Shown here piece after piece: positions 50,501-56,460 of a stretch of 64,000 nt of DNA. The notes beneath the pieces were generated by a model. It ran no database searches. It worked only from the letters and a program-made list of their open reading frames with translations, and was not told where the DNA came from. How positions within the stretch are numbered: the first letter of the stretch is position 1; each line of letters opens with the position of its first letter. Position numbers and translations under genes: made by a program. The DNA is taken from the NCBI RefSeq assembly GCF_004027225.2, contig NC_044289.2, forward strand, positions 9,155,761 to 9,219,760, in the 5' to 3' direction. The DNA comes from Strigops habroptila. Its lineage: Eukaryota; Chordata; Aves; Psittaciformes; Psittacidae.

Positions 50501-53049
50501 AGGGAAAAGGTAAAGGCCGAATTCTTCCCGGCTTGTCTGAGTGGATGCTGAAACACACGGATCTTGTGTCCTGGAATAGTGCTGCTGTCCTCTGATCTGC
50601 CCCCAGCTCCTAACTAGAGCCTAAACTACATCAGTGACTTGTCCCTGTCCTTTATTCAATTTCAGCTTGGTAATACCAACAGCGCTTGGGTCAGGTTGAA
50701 TTTCAGTGTGTGATTATGGTGTAGTTTATAAAACCTTTCTTTTTCTTTTTCACTCAGGCTCTCTTGTTTTACACTGATGCTTTAACTGACTCTGACACAA
50801 GACTTCAGCAAGCTGCATGTTTGGCTCTTAAAAACCTCAGAGTGAGTATTTACACCTCCGTTCTTGCTGTGCATGTCTGGCCAAAACTGCCACATGCAGA
50901 AGTGTATCTAGCTTTATTTTTTAAGCCAGTAGGGTCACTTTTTCAGCTTGTCTTAGCAGTTAATGAATGATTTGATTGCCAAAGTTACAAACTATTTATG
51001 CTGCTATTCAAAAGGCAGCAGCAGAGGGAGCTGCAGGGATCTGGGGGTGTCTCGATTTGATCAGTGAGGCACAGTAGAGTGGCCGAACGGGTGTGTTGTA
51101 CCTTCTACAGCATTGTTTTTGGTGCAGGACAACAGCCACTGTCTGACTGGGGGACATCTTGCATGTATCAAAATTAGCCCCAATGAGCTGTCTGTGGAGT
51201 CGGTTCTAAAGCTTTAACTGTAGAAAGTTAAATCACTTCATCTTATATTCAACAAGAGCTGCTTATAGTCAGGAAATAAAAGTAACATTTGCATTGCTGC
51301 TGCAAGAAACTGCCAGAACAGATGTGAAGCTTTCCAGCAGCCACAGTTTGGGAGTGAGTTGGTTTGCACACAAGGCATTACTGTGAGCACAGTTTCTACA
51401 AACAAGTCACAAGACAGGCCCAACAAATCAGTGTTATCCTCAAAGCCAGCTTTGCAAAGCCACCGCTGCCCCTGCACAACCTGCAGCGGCCCTTTCAGTG
51501 AAGGTCCTGACTGGTTTGTGCTGATTTAATGGTGCTGCAGCAGTGAGCTGTACCTGGGAACTGTTGCACTTCTGTGCCCTTAAAGAGGAGAGAAAGTATC
51601 GTTCCTTCTTAAATTACTGAGCATGATCAGAAAAATGACCTGCAAATTGATCTTGGGGGGGACGGGGAAGGAAGGTGACAGTAGAACTCGGATGCAAGAC
51701 GAGATGGGAGTTGGTATGGATGAGTTTCCCTTGCAAAAAATGTTGATCATGCTGCTCTTGCAAACTGTTCTGTTCTCACACAGGGTGTTGAGAGTATCGA
51801 GCAGGTTGCCCAGCTGTGCCAGTCCGATGCAGAGGAAGTGAGGAATGCAGCCAGGGAAACAACACTGTCCTTTGGTAAGTCTGTCGTACTGCTTAGTAAC
51901 ATGAAATAGTGCAGAGCCAGCACAGGCCTGAACACATCTGGGACAACGAAAATACTTTATCAACAGCTACTTCATAACACTGAGATAAACTTTGTGCCAT
52001 GTGTAATAACCACAGGCTCTGTTAGGGTCTGCAGAACAGGACCAAGGCCATCACTGTAGGATAAAGTGCTTTAAGAGCCACTGAAGTTTTTAAGAAGGTG
52101 GCAGGTAACTCCCGATGGTGCTGCCTAACAGCAGTACTGGCATCAGCAATTTTCTCCTCCTAGGTCTTGTAACAAGGACGTTAGAACCTGGCAGGTCACA
52201 ATAAAGCCTCTTCCAGCTCTGAGATTAGTGAGGATGACTGAAAGGTCTTTTAAATAGAACAACATCAGACTCTTCAGGTCTGGTAATCTTGTTTAGCCAC
52301 CTACAAACTGCCTCGTTACTTCTCATTTGGATGTTCCTATTCTTCTTCAAATGGTTCCATTCTGAATACTGGAGGAGTAAAGAGTGCAAACAAAATGGTT
52401 TTACTGGTCCATGTCCTGTTACTTCCCCTGGACTCAGCAGACCTGCAGTGGAGCTGACCTGCCTGTGAAACACGGGTGCTCCCTGTGTGCTGCCATCACC
52501 ACTTGTGCTGCTGCTGAGGGCAAAGAACTGCCCAGGCTGCCCCTCTTGAACGCAGAGCTGCTGGGGAGGGTGTCCAGTTTATCCAGGAGATGACAGCAGT
52601 TTCCCTCTTCTGCTCTTCCCAAAACCACTTCAGTTCACACTTAGTTCTGGGGATCTCCGGACTTGCTTCTCGGAAACACTCGGATTCACGTGTATTACAC
52701 AAGTTTTCCAGCTGTGATGTTCCAAGTTGTTACTCATGTGGAAATGTTTACAGAAGGCCTGATTTTTCCATGGTGGCTTCTAGTAGTTTTTGGAAAGCTA
52801 TTCCCTTAGAGATGTGTTTGTCACTACTGAGAGTTCTTGTTGTTCTGAACAAGGTCACAACAGCAGCATTTCCAGAGAATCCCATTTTTCGGTGTGTTTC
52901 TAGCTGCTTTCTCTTCCTCAGTGGGGGCTGTCTTCTCTTTCTCCATAGGCGAACAGGGCCGGCAAGCCTTTGAGAAGATGGACAGGATTTGCTGTGAACT
53001 CAGAGACACCGTACAACAGGAGGCTGAAATTGAAATCACAGTATTCTAG
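23441..53049 (+). CDS. RIPOR3: RIPOR3 (FAM65C), RIPOR family Rho-interacting protein; whole coding span
   Basis: The span is 21 coding exons. Splicing them as listed gives 2829 nt, that is 942 residues plus a stop, and every intron phase is consistent. Residues 1-30 carry the family motif RSCSFTGFS (18-26), a phosphorylatable RSxS of 14-3-3-binding type. Residues about 35-355 form the conserved N-terminal FAM65 domain, including IFEALKKGL, a charged probably helical region (about 83-190) and [16 protein letters not shown]. Residues 356-549 are a poorly conserved Ser/Pro/acidic linker. Residues 550-942 are a helical C-terminal region with ARM/HEAT-like stretches ([11 protein letters not shown]). 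Paralogues RIPOR1 and RIPOR2 bind RhoA/C and affect polarity, adhesion and hair-cell structure; the role of RIPOR3 is less defined. The product is probably cytosolic, with no signal peptide or membrane segment. The start is supported by an in-frame TGA 12 nt upstream. Introns range from 129 nt to 6.8 kb within the coding span. Confidence 0.96.
23542..27476 (+). other. RIPOR3: RIPOR3 intron, no internal feature found
   Basis: About 3.9 kb of AT-rich intron with a gtaagt donor. The acceptor follows a long T tract (ctacag). I see no recognisable transposon, RNA gene or exon on either strand. Confidence 0.7.
27477..27623 (+). CDS. RIPOR3: RIPOR3 coding exon 2 (residues 34-83)
   Basis: The acceptor is ctacag and the donor gtaagg. 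It encodes [18 protein letters not shown], then [18 protein letters not shown], both strongly conserved in the RIPOR family. The basic, Ser-rich first half is the region shown to matter for Rho binding and phosphoregulation in family members. It enters with a two-base overhang and leaves with one (147 nt). Confidence 0.96.
27624..30452 (+). other. RIPOR3: RIPOR3 intron, no internal feature found
   Basis: About 2.8 kb. A GT-rich, T-rich simple stretch (GGTTTGGG/TTTT type) lies near 28180-28220. No exon, RNA gene or CR1 copy is recognised. It ends in ccctccag. Confidence 0.65.
30453..30531 (+). CDS. RIPOR3: RIPOR3 coding exon 3 (residues 83-109)
   Basis: The acceptor is cctccag and the donor gtaaga; 79 nt. 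It encodes [20 protein letters not shown] followed by TKRNSRL, a conserved helical segment of the N-terminal domain. It restores phase 0, so the next three exons are symmetric. Confidence 0.96.
31095..31118 (+). CDS. RIPOR3: RIPOR3 coding exon 4, 24-nt microexon (residues 110-117)
   Basis: A microexon encoding AFYYDLDK, flanked by the acceptor ccctttcag and the donor gtaaga. The residues match the family sequence exactly where expected between NSRL and the next helix. The exon is phase 0 on both sides, so skipping removes eight residues without a frameshift. Confidence 0.94.
31248..31301 (+). CDS. RIPOR3: RIPOR3 coding exon 5 (residues 118-135)
   Basis: A 54-nt exon encoding [18 protein letters not shown], a heptad-like amphipathic helix. 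The acceptor is cttcaaaag, with a weak A-rich end after a good pyrimidine tract, and the donor is gtaagg. It is phase 0 on both sides. Only 129 nt of intron separates it from the microexon. Confidence 0.95.
31302..31997 (+). other. RIPOR3: RIPOR3 intron, no internal feature beyond a simple repeat
   Basis: About 0.7 kb with a short TTTA repeat at 31435-31450. Nothing else is recognised. Confidence 0.65.
31998..32147 (+). CDS. RIPOR3: RIPOR3 coding exon 6 (residues 136-185)
   Basis: A 150-nt exon, phase 0 on both sides, with acceptor cttacag and donor gtaagg. It encodes [20 protein letters not shown] and continues through [17 protein letters not shown]. The [10 protein letters not shown] block is a highly conserved RIPOR signature. 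Confidence 0.97.
32148..32737 (+). other. RIPOR3: RIPOR3 intron, nothing recognised
   Basis: About 0.6 kb of AT-rich intron ending in tttttctag. No additional feature is visible. Confidence 0.65.
32738..32801 (+). CDS. RIPOR3: RIPOR3 coding exon 7 (residues 186-207)
   Basis: A 64-nt exon with acceptor tttttctag and donor gtatgt. It encodes [20 protein letters not shown] and then K plus one base of a Gly codon. [12 protein letters not shown] is conserved across the family. It leaves in phase 1 and is completed by the next exon. Confidence 0.96.
32802..33201 (+). other. RIPOR3: RIPOR3 intron, nothing recognised
   Basis: A 400-nt intron, gtatgt to tcttttcag. The open frame at 32891-33112 is not conserved coding sequence. 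Confidence 0.65.
33202..33245 (+). CDS. RIPOR3: RIPOR3 coding exon 8 (residues 207-221)
   Basis: A 44-nt exon encoding [15 protein letters not shown], which begins a conserved compact (C2-like) part of the N-terminal domain. The acceptor tcttttcag is good. The donor GAG/gtgcag lacks G at +5 and is weak; only this site keeps the frame into exon 9. Confidence 0.92.
33246..33903 (+). other. RIPOR3: RIPOR3 intron with an atypical donor
   Basis: A 658-nt intron starting gtgcag and ending ttctag. No internal exon or repeat is recognised. Confidence 0.65.
33904..34029 (+). CDS. RIPOR3: RIPOR3 coding exon 9 (residues 222-263)
   Basis: A 126-nt exon with acceptor ggtttctag and donor AAG/gtgtgg. It encodes [20 protein letters not shown] then [19 protein letters not shown], the most conserved block of the family. 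The block resembles a C2-type beta-sandwich strand pattern. Confidence 0.97.
34030..36155 (+). other. RIPOR3: RIPOR3 intron, nothing recognised apart from simple GT/T repeats
   Basis: About 2.1 kb. A TGTTTG/GTATG-rich stretch lies at about 34260-34315. Several frames here (for example 34398-34628) resemble no known protein. Confidence 0.65.
36156..36301 (+). CDS. RIPOR3: RIPOR3 coding exon 10 (residues 264-312)
   Basis: A 146-nt exon with acceptor gtgcag and donor gtaagt. It encodes [20 protein letters not shown], then [18 protein letters not shown] and [10 protein letters not shown]. This is the conserved end of the C2-like region. It leaves with two bases of an Asn codon. Confidence 0.97.
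36302..43136 (+). other. RIPOR3: RIPOR3 intron (6.8 kb), no gene or transposon recognised
   Basis: This is the largest intron within the coding span. I checked it for exons matching the family protein and found none: residue 312 continues directly at 43137. No CR1 end, tRNA or snRNA is recognised. Frames such as 39248-39535 and 41370-41705 are unremarkable. Confidence 0.65.
43137..43266 (+). CDS. RIPOR3: RIPOR3 coding exon 11 (residues 312-355)
   Basis: A 130-nt exon with acceptor cttctacag and donor gtgagt. It encodes [18 protein letters not shown] and then [18 protein letters not shown]. The NWTPPxTPSFRE motif is diagnostic for RIPOR proteins and contains likely proline-directed phosphosites. 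It ends in phase 0. Confidence 0.97.
43267..43999 (+). other. RIPOR3: RIPOR3 intron, nothing recognised
   Basis: About 0.7 kb ending in ttcgctgcag. It contains short A-rich and G-rich stretches near 43460-43540 but no recognised element. Confidence 0.6.
44000..44581 (+). CDS. RIPOR3: RIPOR3 coding exon 12, long linker exon (residues 356-549)
   Basis: A 582-nt exon, phase 0 on both sides, with acceptor gctgcag and donor AAG/gtgtgt. It encodes a Ser/Thr/Pro- and acid-rich linker with recognisable anchors: PPSILSYL near the start, a DSFSSED motif (acidophilic kinase type), and [11 protein letters not shown] and [16 protein letters not shown] at the end. The middle is poorly conserved against mammals, and the region is probably disordered. 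Confidence 0.95.
44582..45643 (+). other. RIPOR3: RIPOR3 intron; GC-richer patch with a short direct repeat
   Basis: About 1.06 kb. A GC-richer patch at 44700-44850 includes a loose CTCF-like CCACCAGAGGTCAGG and the direct repeat GTCAATAACTG (about 44822 and 44837). No exon is seen. Confidence 0.55.
45644..45783 (+). CDS. RIPOR3: RIPOR3 coding exon 13 (residues 550-596)
   Basis: A 140-nt exon with acceptor ccatcacag and donor gtatgt. It encodes a segment with [20 protein letters not shown] and DELSLFGS, the start of the conserved C-terminal helical half. It leaves with two bases of a Ser codon. Confidence 0.96.
45784..46626 (+). other. RIPOR3: RIPOR3 intron with a decayed local repeat
   Basis: About 0.84 kb. 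Two copies of a roughly 23-bp unit containing CAGCAACTCAATTCA lie at 46283-46305 and 46330-46352, with a partial copy between them. No exon is seen. Confidence 0.6.
46627..46759 (+). CDS. RIPOR3: RIPOR3 coding exon 14 (residues 596-640)
   Basis: A 133-nt exon with acceptor atctccacag and donor gtaagg. It encodes a variable Thr-rich part followed by [17 protein letters not shown], matching the conserved helix of the family. It ends in phase 0. Confidence 0.95.
46760..47489 (+). other. RIPOR3: RIPOR3 intron, nothing recognised
   Basis: About 0.73 kb, gtaagg to gtgtttcag. No exon, repeat family or RNA gene is recognised. Confidence 0.65.
47490..47598 (+). CDS. RIPOR3: RIPOR3 coding exon 15 (residues 641-677)
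   Basis: A 109-nt exon with acceptor tgtttcag and donor gtgagt. It encodes [20 protein letters not shown] then [16 protein letters not shown]. It leaves in phase 1. Confidence 0.95.
47599..48782 (+). other. RIPOR3: RIPOR3 intron with a 27-bp duplicated unit
   Basis: About 1.2 kb. TGCTTCAAGTGCTCTTC occurs at 48303-48319 and again, identically, at 48330-48346, indicating a recent 27-bp tandem duplication. Nothing else is recognised. Confidence 0.65.
48783..48944 (+). CDS. RIPOR3: RIPOR3 coding exon 16 (residues 677-731)
   Basis: A 162-nt exon with acceptor gtttttcag. It encodes a basic stretch ([12 protein letters not shown]) and then helical sequence ending [12 protein letters not shown]. 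The donor GCAG/gtactg is atypical (C at +4, T at +5), but it is the junction that joins in frame to [10 protein letters not shown]. Confidence 0.93.
49099..49257 (+). CDS. RIPOR3: RIPOR3 coding exon 17 (residues 731-784)
   Basis: A 159-nt exon with acceptor gcttccag and donor gtaagg. It encodes [18 protein letters not shown] and then [20 protein letters not shown]. It is well conserved with the mammalian protein (RRLLEQVVSC and FQFHSYL) and is part of the C-terminal ARM/HEAT-like helical array. Confidence 0.96.
49258..50306 (+). other. RIPOR3: RIPOR3 intron, nothing recognised
   Basis: About 1.05 kb ending ctgttgcag. Open frames on both strands at 49716-50236 have no recognisable product. 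Confidence 0.65.
50307..50509 (+). CDS. RIPOR3: RIPOR3 coding exon 18 (residues 784-851), CpG-rich
   Basis: A 203-nt exon with acceptor ctgttgcag and donor gtaaag. It encodes [20 protein letters not shown], then [18 protein letters not shown] and a helical repeat ending in REK. It uses G/C-ending codons (CTG, GCG, GCC, CGG) far more than neighbouring exons and forms a small internal CpG cluster. Confidence 0.96.
50758..50841 (+). CDS. RIPOR3: RIPOR3 coding exon 19 (residues 852-879)
   Basis: An 84-nt exon, phase 0 on both sides, with acceptor tttcactcag and donor gtgagt. It encodes [18 protein letters not shown] then [10 protein letters not shown], a typical ARM/HEAT helix pair that is nearly identical across vertebrates. 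Confidence 0.97.
50842..51783 (+). other. RIPOR3: RIPOR3 intron, nothing recognised
   Basis: About 0.94 kb, gtgagt to ctcacacag. No exon, transposon or RNA gene is recognised. Confidence 0.65.
51784..51874 (+). CDS. RIPOR3: RIPOR3 coding exon 20 (residues 880-910)
   Basis: A 91-nt exon with acceptor tctcacacag and donor gtaagt. It encodes [19 protein letters not shown] then [12 protein letters not shown], an ARM/HEAT-type helix pair. It leaves in phase 1. Confidence 0.97.
51875..52948 (+). other. RIPOR3: RIPOR3 last intron, nothing certain
   Basis: About 1.07 kb. A few bases near 52205-52235 (CTTCCAGCTCTGAGATT) vaguely recall a CR1 3' end but are too short and diverged to call. The open frame at 52590-52973 crosses into the last exon out of frame and is not coding. 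Confidence 0.6.
52949..53049 (+). CDS. RIPOR3: RIPOR3 coding exon 21, C-terminus and stop (residues 910-942)
   Basis: Acceptor tttctccatag. It encodes [18 protein letters not shown] and then the C-terminal EAEIEITVF followed by TAG at 53047-53049. The ending matches the family C-terminus (human ends in DVEITIF), which confirms the frame through all preceding exons. Confidence 0.97.
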
Positions 53050-53930
53050 CAGCAGCAGAAGAGCCTTCGTGTTGTTCCCACAGCCCCACACGGGCACCTC
53101 AGAGCCGGTTGTGGTGTTCATCAGCGTCTGGTTTACTTACGCCCTGCTCTGTGCTGTACACTGCCAGAGCCCAGGTTTATTCCCGAAGGGGCAGAGGTTG
53201 CAGTCGGCATGGAGCAGGTGGGAATACTTTCGTATTGTCTTGGCACATGATGAAATACCAAGTGCTGGACAAATGAAAACTGGGATCTCCTAGAATATGG
53301 AAGCAGGTTGAGTTAAACTCCCTGTCTCCCTGGAATCAGCTGCCCCTGCTCAACCTAAATCAAATATGAGCTATTTTTCCATAAAGTCTTTTATTTATTC
53401 CTTATAGAGAAATGATCCCTCTCCAGCAGTCCCTCTAGAAACCAGCAGCCACTGGGTCATTTACAGCAACTGCCACATCCATTAGAGACTATCCAGTGGC
53501 ATTGTTTGGTGTTTCCTTTCCTTGTACAGTTCAGTTGCATAAGGAAAGCTTCAACAGCCAATTTCACCATCAGTGTAGCTTAGGGCAGGGGCAAGTAAGG
53601 ACTGACGTGTATCCTCAGCAGTTACTGTACCTGGCCCGTGCAGGTCTGACCGATATGGACTGCTCTGGATAAGTTGGTTTTTTGTTGTTGTTGGTTTTAA
53701 AATGTATTCATTTAGCCATAGATCAGAACTTGTCATAATTGTGCATCATTGTCAGGCTCCTTACTCACCATGGAGCTCACTATGAAGAGAAGCCTGGCTT
53801 CAGGTAAAAATACTTGAAAGGGTTTAGCTTGTGTGTATATATTTTTATGTATAACTTTTTCTATTCAGTATTTATTTGTTGGATTTCATACTGTTTTCTA
53901 AAATTCTAATAAAACATTTGAGACAAGTTC
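53050..53930 (+). other. RIPOR3: RIPOR3 3' UTR
   Basis: About 0.88 kb from the stop codon to the predicted cleavage region. The end is U-rich (TATTTATTTG near 53871), which could act as an AU-rich element. Only one canonical poly(A) signal is seen on this strand. Confidence 0.75.
53908..53913 (+). terminator. RIPOR3: RIPOR3 poly(A) signal AATAAA
   Basis: AATAAA is preceded by a U-rich segment and followed about 20-30 nt later by a GT-rich element (GTTCCTGTGAGTG), the usual arrangement for cleavage at about 53930. Confidence 0.85.
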
Positions 53931-54919
53931 CTGTGAGTGCTTCACCGCGCTGGGCACAGGCAGCCAGGGCAGTGACCCCCAGGGAAGGAGGATCTTACCC
54001 CAGTACTCAGGGTGTCACACACCACTGCCGGCGTCTGCCACAGGTCCAGCTCGTGCTGTTTGCGCAGGCTGAGCTGCTGTTGGGGTTGAGGGTGGAGATG
54101 TGCAGTTTGCTCACACAGCTGGAGGCTGTACTGAGGAGTGCTGGGTAGCAGGACTGTGTGGTTGGGTCATGCTGTTCCTCAGCAGAGTGGAACCTCACTT
54201 ATCGGTGCTGTAGCACTGCTTTTAACTTACAGATCTTTTTCTAAAGGCAGGGAAAAGAAGTTCTACTTTGGTAAGTTCTCCACTGCCCCGGGCCTCTCTC
54301 CCCCCCAGTGCCATGTCCCTAGAAGGGGATAAGGAGCACAGTCACCTTTTTGCCTTCACAAGGCTTTACACCCACAGGTCAGTTGCTGGCAGCTTCAGGA
54401 GGATGAGAACTCACCGTGGCTGCTGTATGTACCACCAGTCTATGCAACTAGGGACAGTTCTCTTTCCAAGCACCTCTCCTCCAGCTTAAAGATAGAAGCC
54501 AAACGGTAAATACTCCAACCAGCACAGCAGTGTGATGGCTGCAGGCGCAGGGACACGCAGGTATACCCTCTCCTTGCCAACTGCAGCTTGGACTTACAGC
54601 ATAACTCAAACTCTTGGAAACCCCCTGTCCTTGAGTGTCCTACACACGTTATTGCACTGATTGCCGGAGCCAAGGTAGTTAAAATCTAACTGTTTAAGTG
54701 AAAGACTAGAGGAGGGAGATGTGTGTGTCAGGGACAGTCATGCACTTACCTCTCTTATGGGAGCTCTGACCTACATGAAAGTTCTTCCAGTACAATAGAA
54801 TAGTTAGGGTTGGAAAGGACCTTTAGATCATCTAGTTCCATTCCTCACCAGCCCTGCTGCAGGAACTGGCTCCTGAGCCAGCCCTTGCCCCAGGAAGGGG
54901 GAAGCAACACCACTCTCAC
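53931..54919. other. Intergenic gap between convergent RIPOR3 and PTPN1
   Basis: About 1 kb separates the predicted ends of the two transcripts. It holds a reversed CR1 fragment (54792-54862) and no coding sequence that I recognise. Confidence 0.75.
54792..54862 (-). mobile_element. CR1 LINE 3'-terminal fragment, reverse orientation
   Basis: AGAATAGTTAGGGTTGGAAA is followed by GGACCTTTAGATCATCTAG, the reverse complement of the familiar CR1 3' end. The terminal octamers are degraded to ACAATAGAATAG, so it is older than the two plus-strand copies. It lies between the two gene ends, just downstream of the PTPN1 poly(A) site. Confidence 0.85.
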
Positions 54920-54941
54920 GTACCTTCTTTAAAAAAAGAGT

Positions 54942-54947
54942 TTTATT
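54942..54947 (-). terminator. PTPN1: PTPN1 distal poly(A) signal
   Basis: TTTATT on the plus strand is AATAAA on the minus strand. It is the last canonical signal before the CR1 fragment, with predicted cleavage near 54915-54930. Confidence 0.6.
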
Positions 54948-55101
54948 GTTACAACTAAAATGAGAACTGAAAACTCGTATGGGAAATTGAAAAACTGTAC
55001 AGTTTACTCGAACCTGTGAGGTCTTTGCAGCGCTTACACAAAAGACAGAGACCTGAAACTGTGTTATACCAAAACATTGAGCTTTTTTGGGTTTTCTTTT
55101 C

Positions 55102-55121
55102 TTTTTTTTTTTTTTTTTTTT
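55102..55121 (-). repeat. Encoded A20 tract (minus strand) in the PTPN1 3' UTR
   Basis: Twenty consecutive T on the plus strand, A20 in the transcript, begin about eight bases after the AATAAA at 55129-55134. They continue into a further A-rich stretch. See the findings. Confidence 0.9.
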
Positions 55122-55128
55122 ACAAAAG

Positions 55129-55134
55129 TTTATT
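55129..55134 (-). terminator. PTPN1: PTPN1 alternative poly(A) signal
   Basis: AATAAA on the minus strand, followed by CTTTTGT and then the encoded A20 tract. It is a plausible major 3' end about 190 nt before the distal signal. Confidence 0.6.
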
Positions 55135-56374
55135 CTATGGCAATCTGTAAAAAAGAAAGACCTGATGAGTAAATATTTGCTTAAGGCATATAGCAGAGCA
55201 GCTCACTAACTTTCTAACAAGTTTAACATGGATGTTTGTCCATTTTCCAAGAACAGGTTAACCAATACACCCACTTTGAAACGCTACTGTATATACACAC
55301 CCAAACTACTACATACATATACAGGACATCGAAACAAAAATGCTTACAGTTCAGTATGATAAACCTTACACACACCTCACCAGGCTTGGGGGGACATTCC
55401 ACGGCCTATCCCAGGACAGGGGATGTTTGGAATAGGGGGAGAAATGGCAAAAGCCAGGGGCAGGAAGGGGGACAGTCAGAACTTTTATCAGCTGAAGATG
55501 CTTTCTCTTGTTTTAGAGGGAGTTGTTCTGCATCTAAAGGAAGGATGCTCAGTTTTCCTGTCAGGCCTAAAATATCATACTCCCTCCTGGGACCAGGACA
55601 GTTCTTTCAGTTACAGTTCCTCCTTTTCAAATGGGCCACTGCTGCAGGAGCTGCACCGCTGCAGGTCAGAGCAGGCTGTCGCTGGGCTCCAGCTCGAGGT
55701 TTTCCTCTCCTCCTCTCCCAGTGGCAGCACAGCAGGCAGCCCCTGAACTCACTGCGCCGTTGCGTGCCCCAAGTGCCCTGGGTGAGGTGTGGGTAGGGCT
55801 TACTAAACTCTCTGGAATGTCTGTACTATACTTACTCAGCTGAAATGAACCATGCTGAACAACCGGGTTACACTGAGTACGCAGGAATTCAATAGGAAGT
55901 CATGCCAAGGATTGGGCGAGTACATGTTATCCGATAAACACCGAACCAGTCTAGCGCTGAACGAAGGGACTTTCAGCAACACCCTTGGAACCACAGCCAC
56001 TTAATGATCAGGTCATGCAAATATCATTTGGGCACATCAGGAAGCAAAAATATAAGTTCTTTCACCTTTCAAGCACGTGGTATTTAATCAGGACACTAGA
56101 AGACTTTACATGCATTTTAATACAAACGGGGTACAAATGTTGCCTTAGAACAATATTCTACCAGATGATGGAGAGAATAGTGGGGACAAAGCAATCACAT
56201 AATGTATCTTAAATACACAGATGAGCCATTATATATTACCATTTTTCTATACTCATTTTTCATGTTTCCAATAATATAACTAAATATTGACTGATTACAA
56301 CATTCCTCCTTTCAAGTACTGGTCTGACCAACAGTCTCACAGGTAAAGTATTGACTCCCAGTACTACCTGAGGA

Positions 56375-56380
56375 TTTATT
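56375..56380 (-). terminator. PTPN1: PTPN1 proximal poly(A) signal candidate
   Basis: AATAAA on the minus strand about 1.8 kb after the stop codon. Use of this site would give a much shorter 3' UTR and leave out the downstream A20 tract, while the guanine-rich element upstream would be kept. Confidence 0.35.
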
Positions 56381-56438
56381 ATTGTACTTTTGAAAAGCCC
56401 TTGATGCAAGCTTAACAAAACACAAAATAGAAGTAATT

Positions 56439-56460
56439 CCCACCCCCCACCCCCCCCACC
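56439..56460 (-). promoter_or_regulatory. Guanine-run element, possible RNA G-quadruplex
   Basis: On the transcribed (minus) strand this is G runs of 2, 8, 6 and 3 separated by single T. The 8-G run can supply two G3 tracts, so a quadruplex with very short loops is possible in the PTPN1 mRNA. Folding is inferred from sequence. Confidence 0.6.

Noticed and set aside
52205-52235. Possible CR1 3' end (CTTCCAGCTCTGAGATT)
   Set aside because: Too short, and it lacks the terminal octamer repeats. The similarity could be accidental.
55236-55796. A 186-codon plus-strand frame near the 3' ends
   Set aside because: It lies antisense inside the PTPN1 3' UTR and has no coding features or homology that I recognise.
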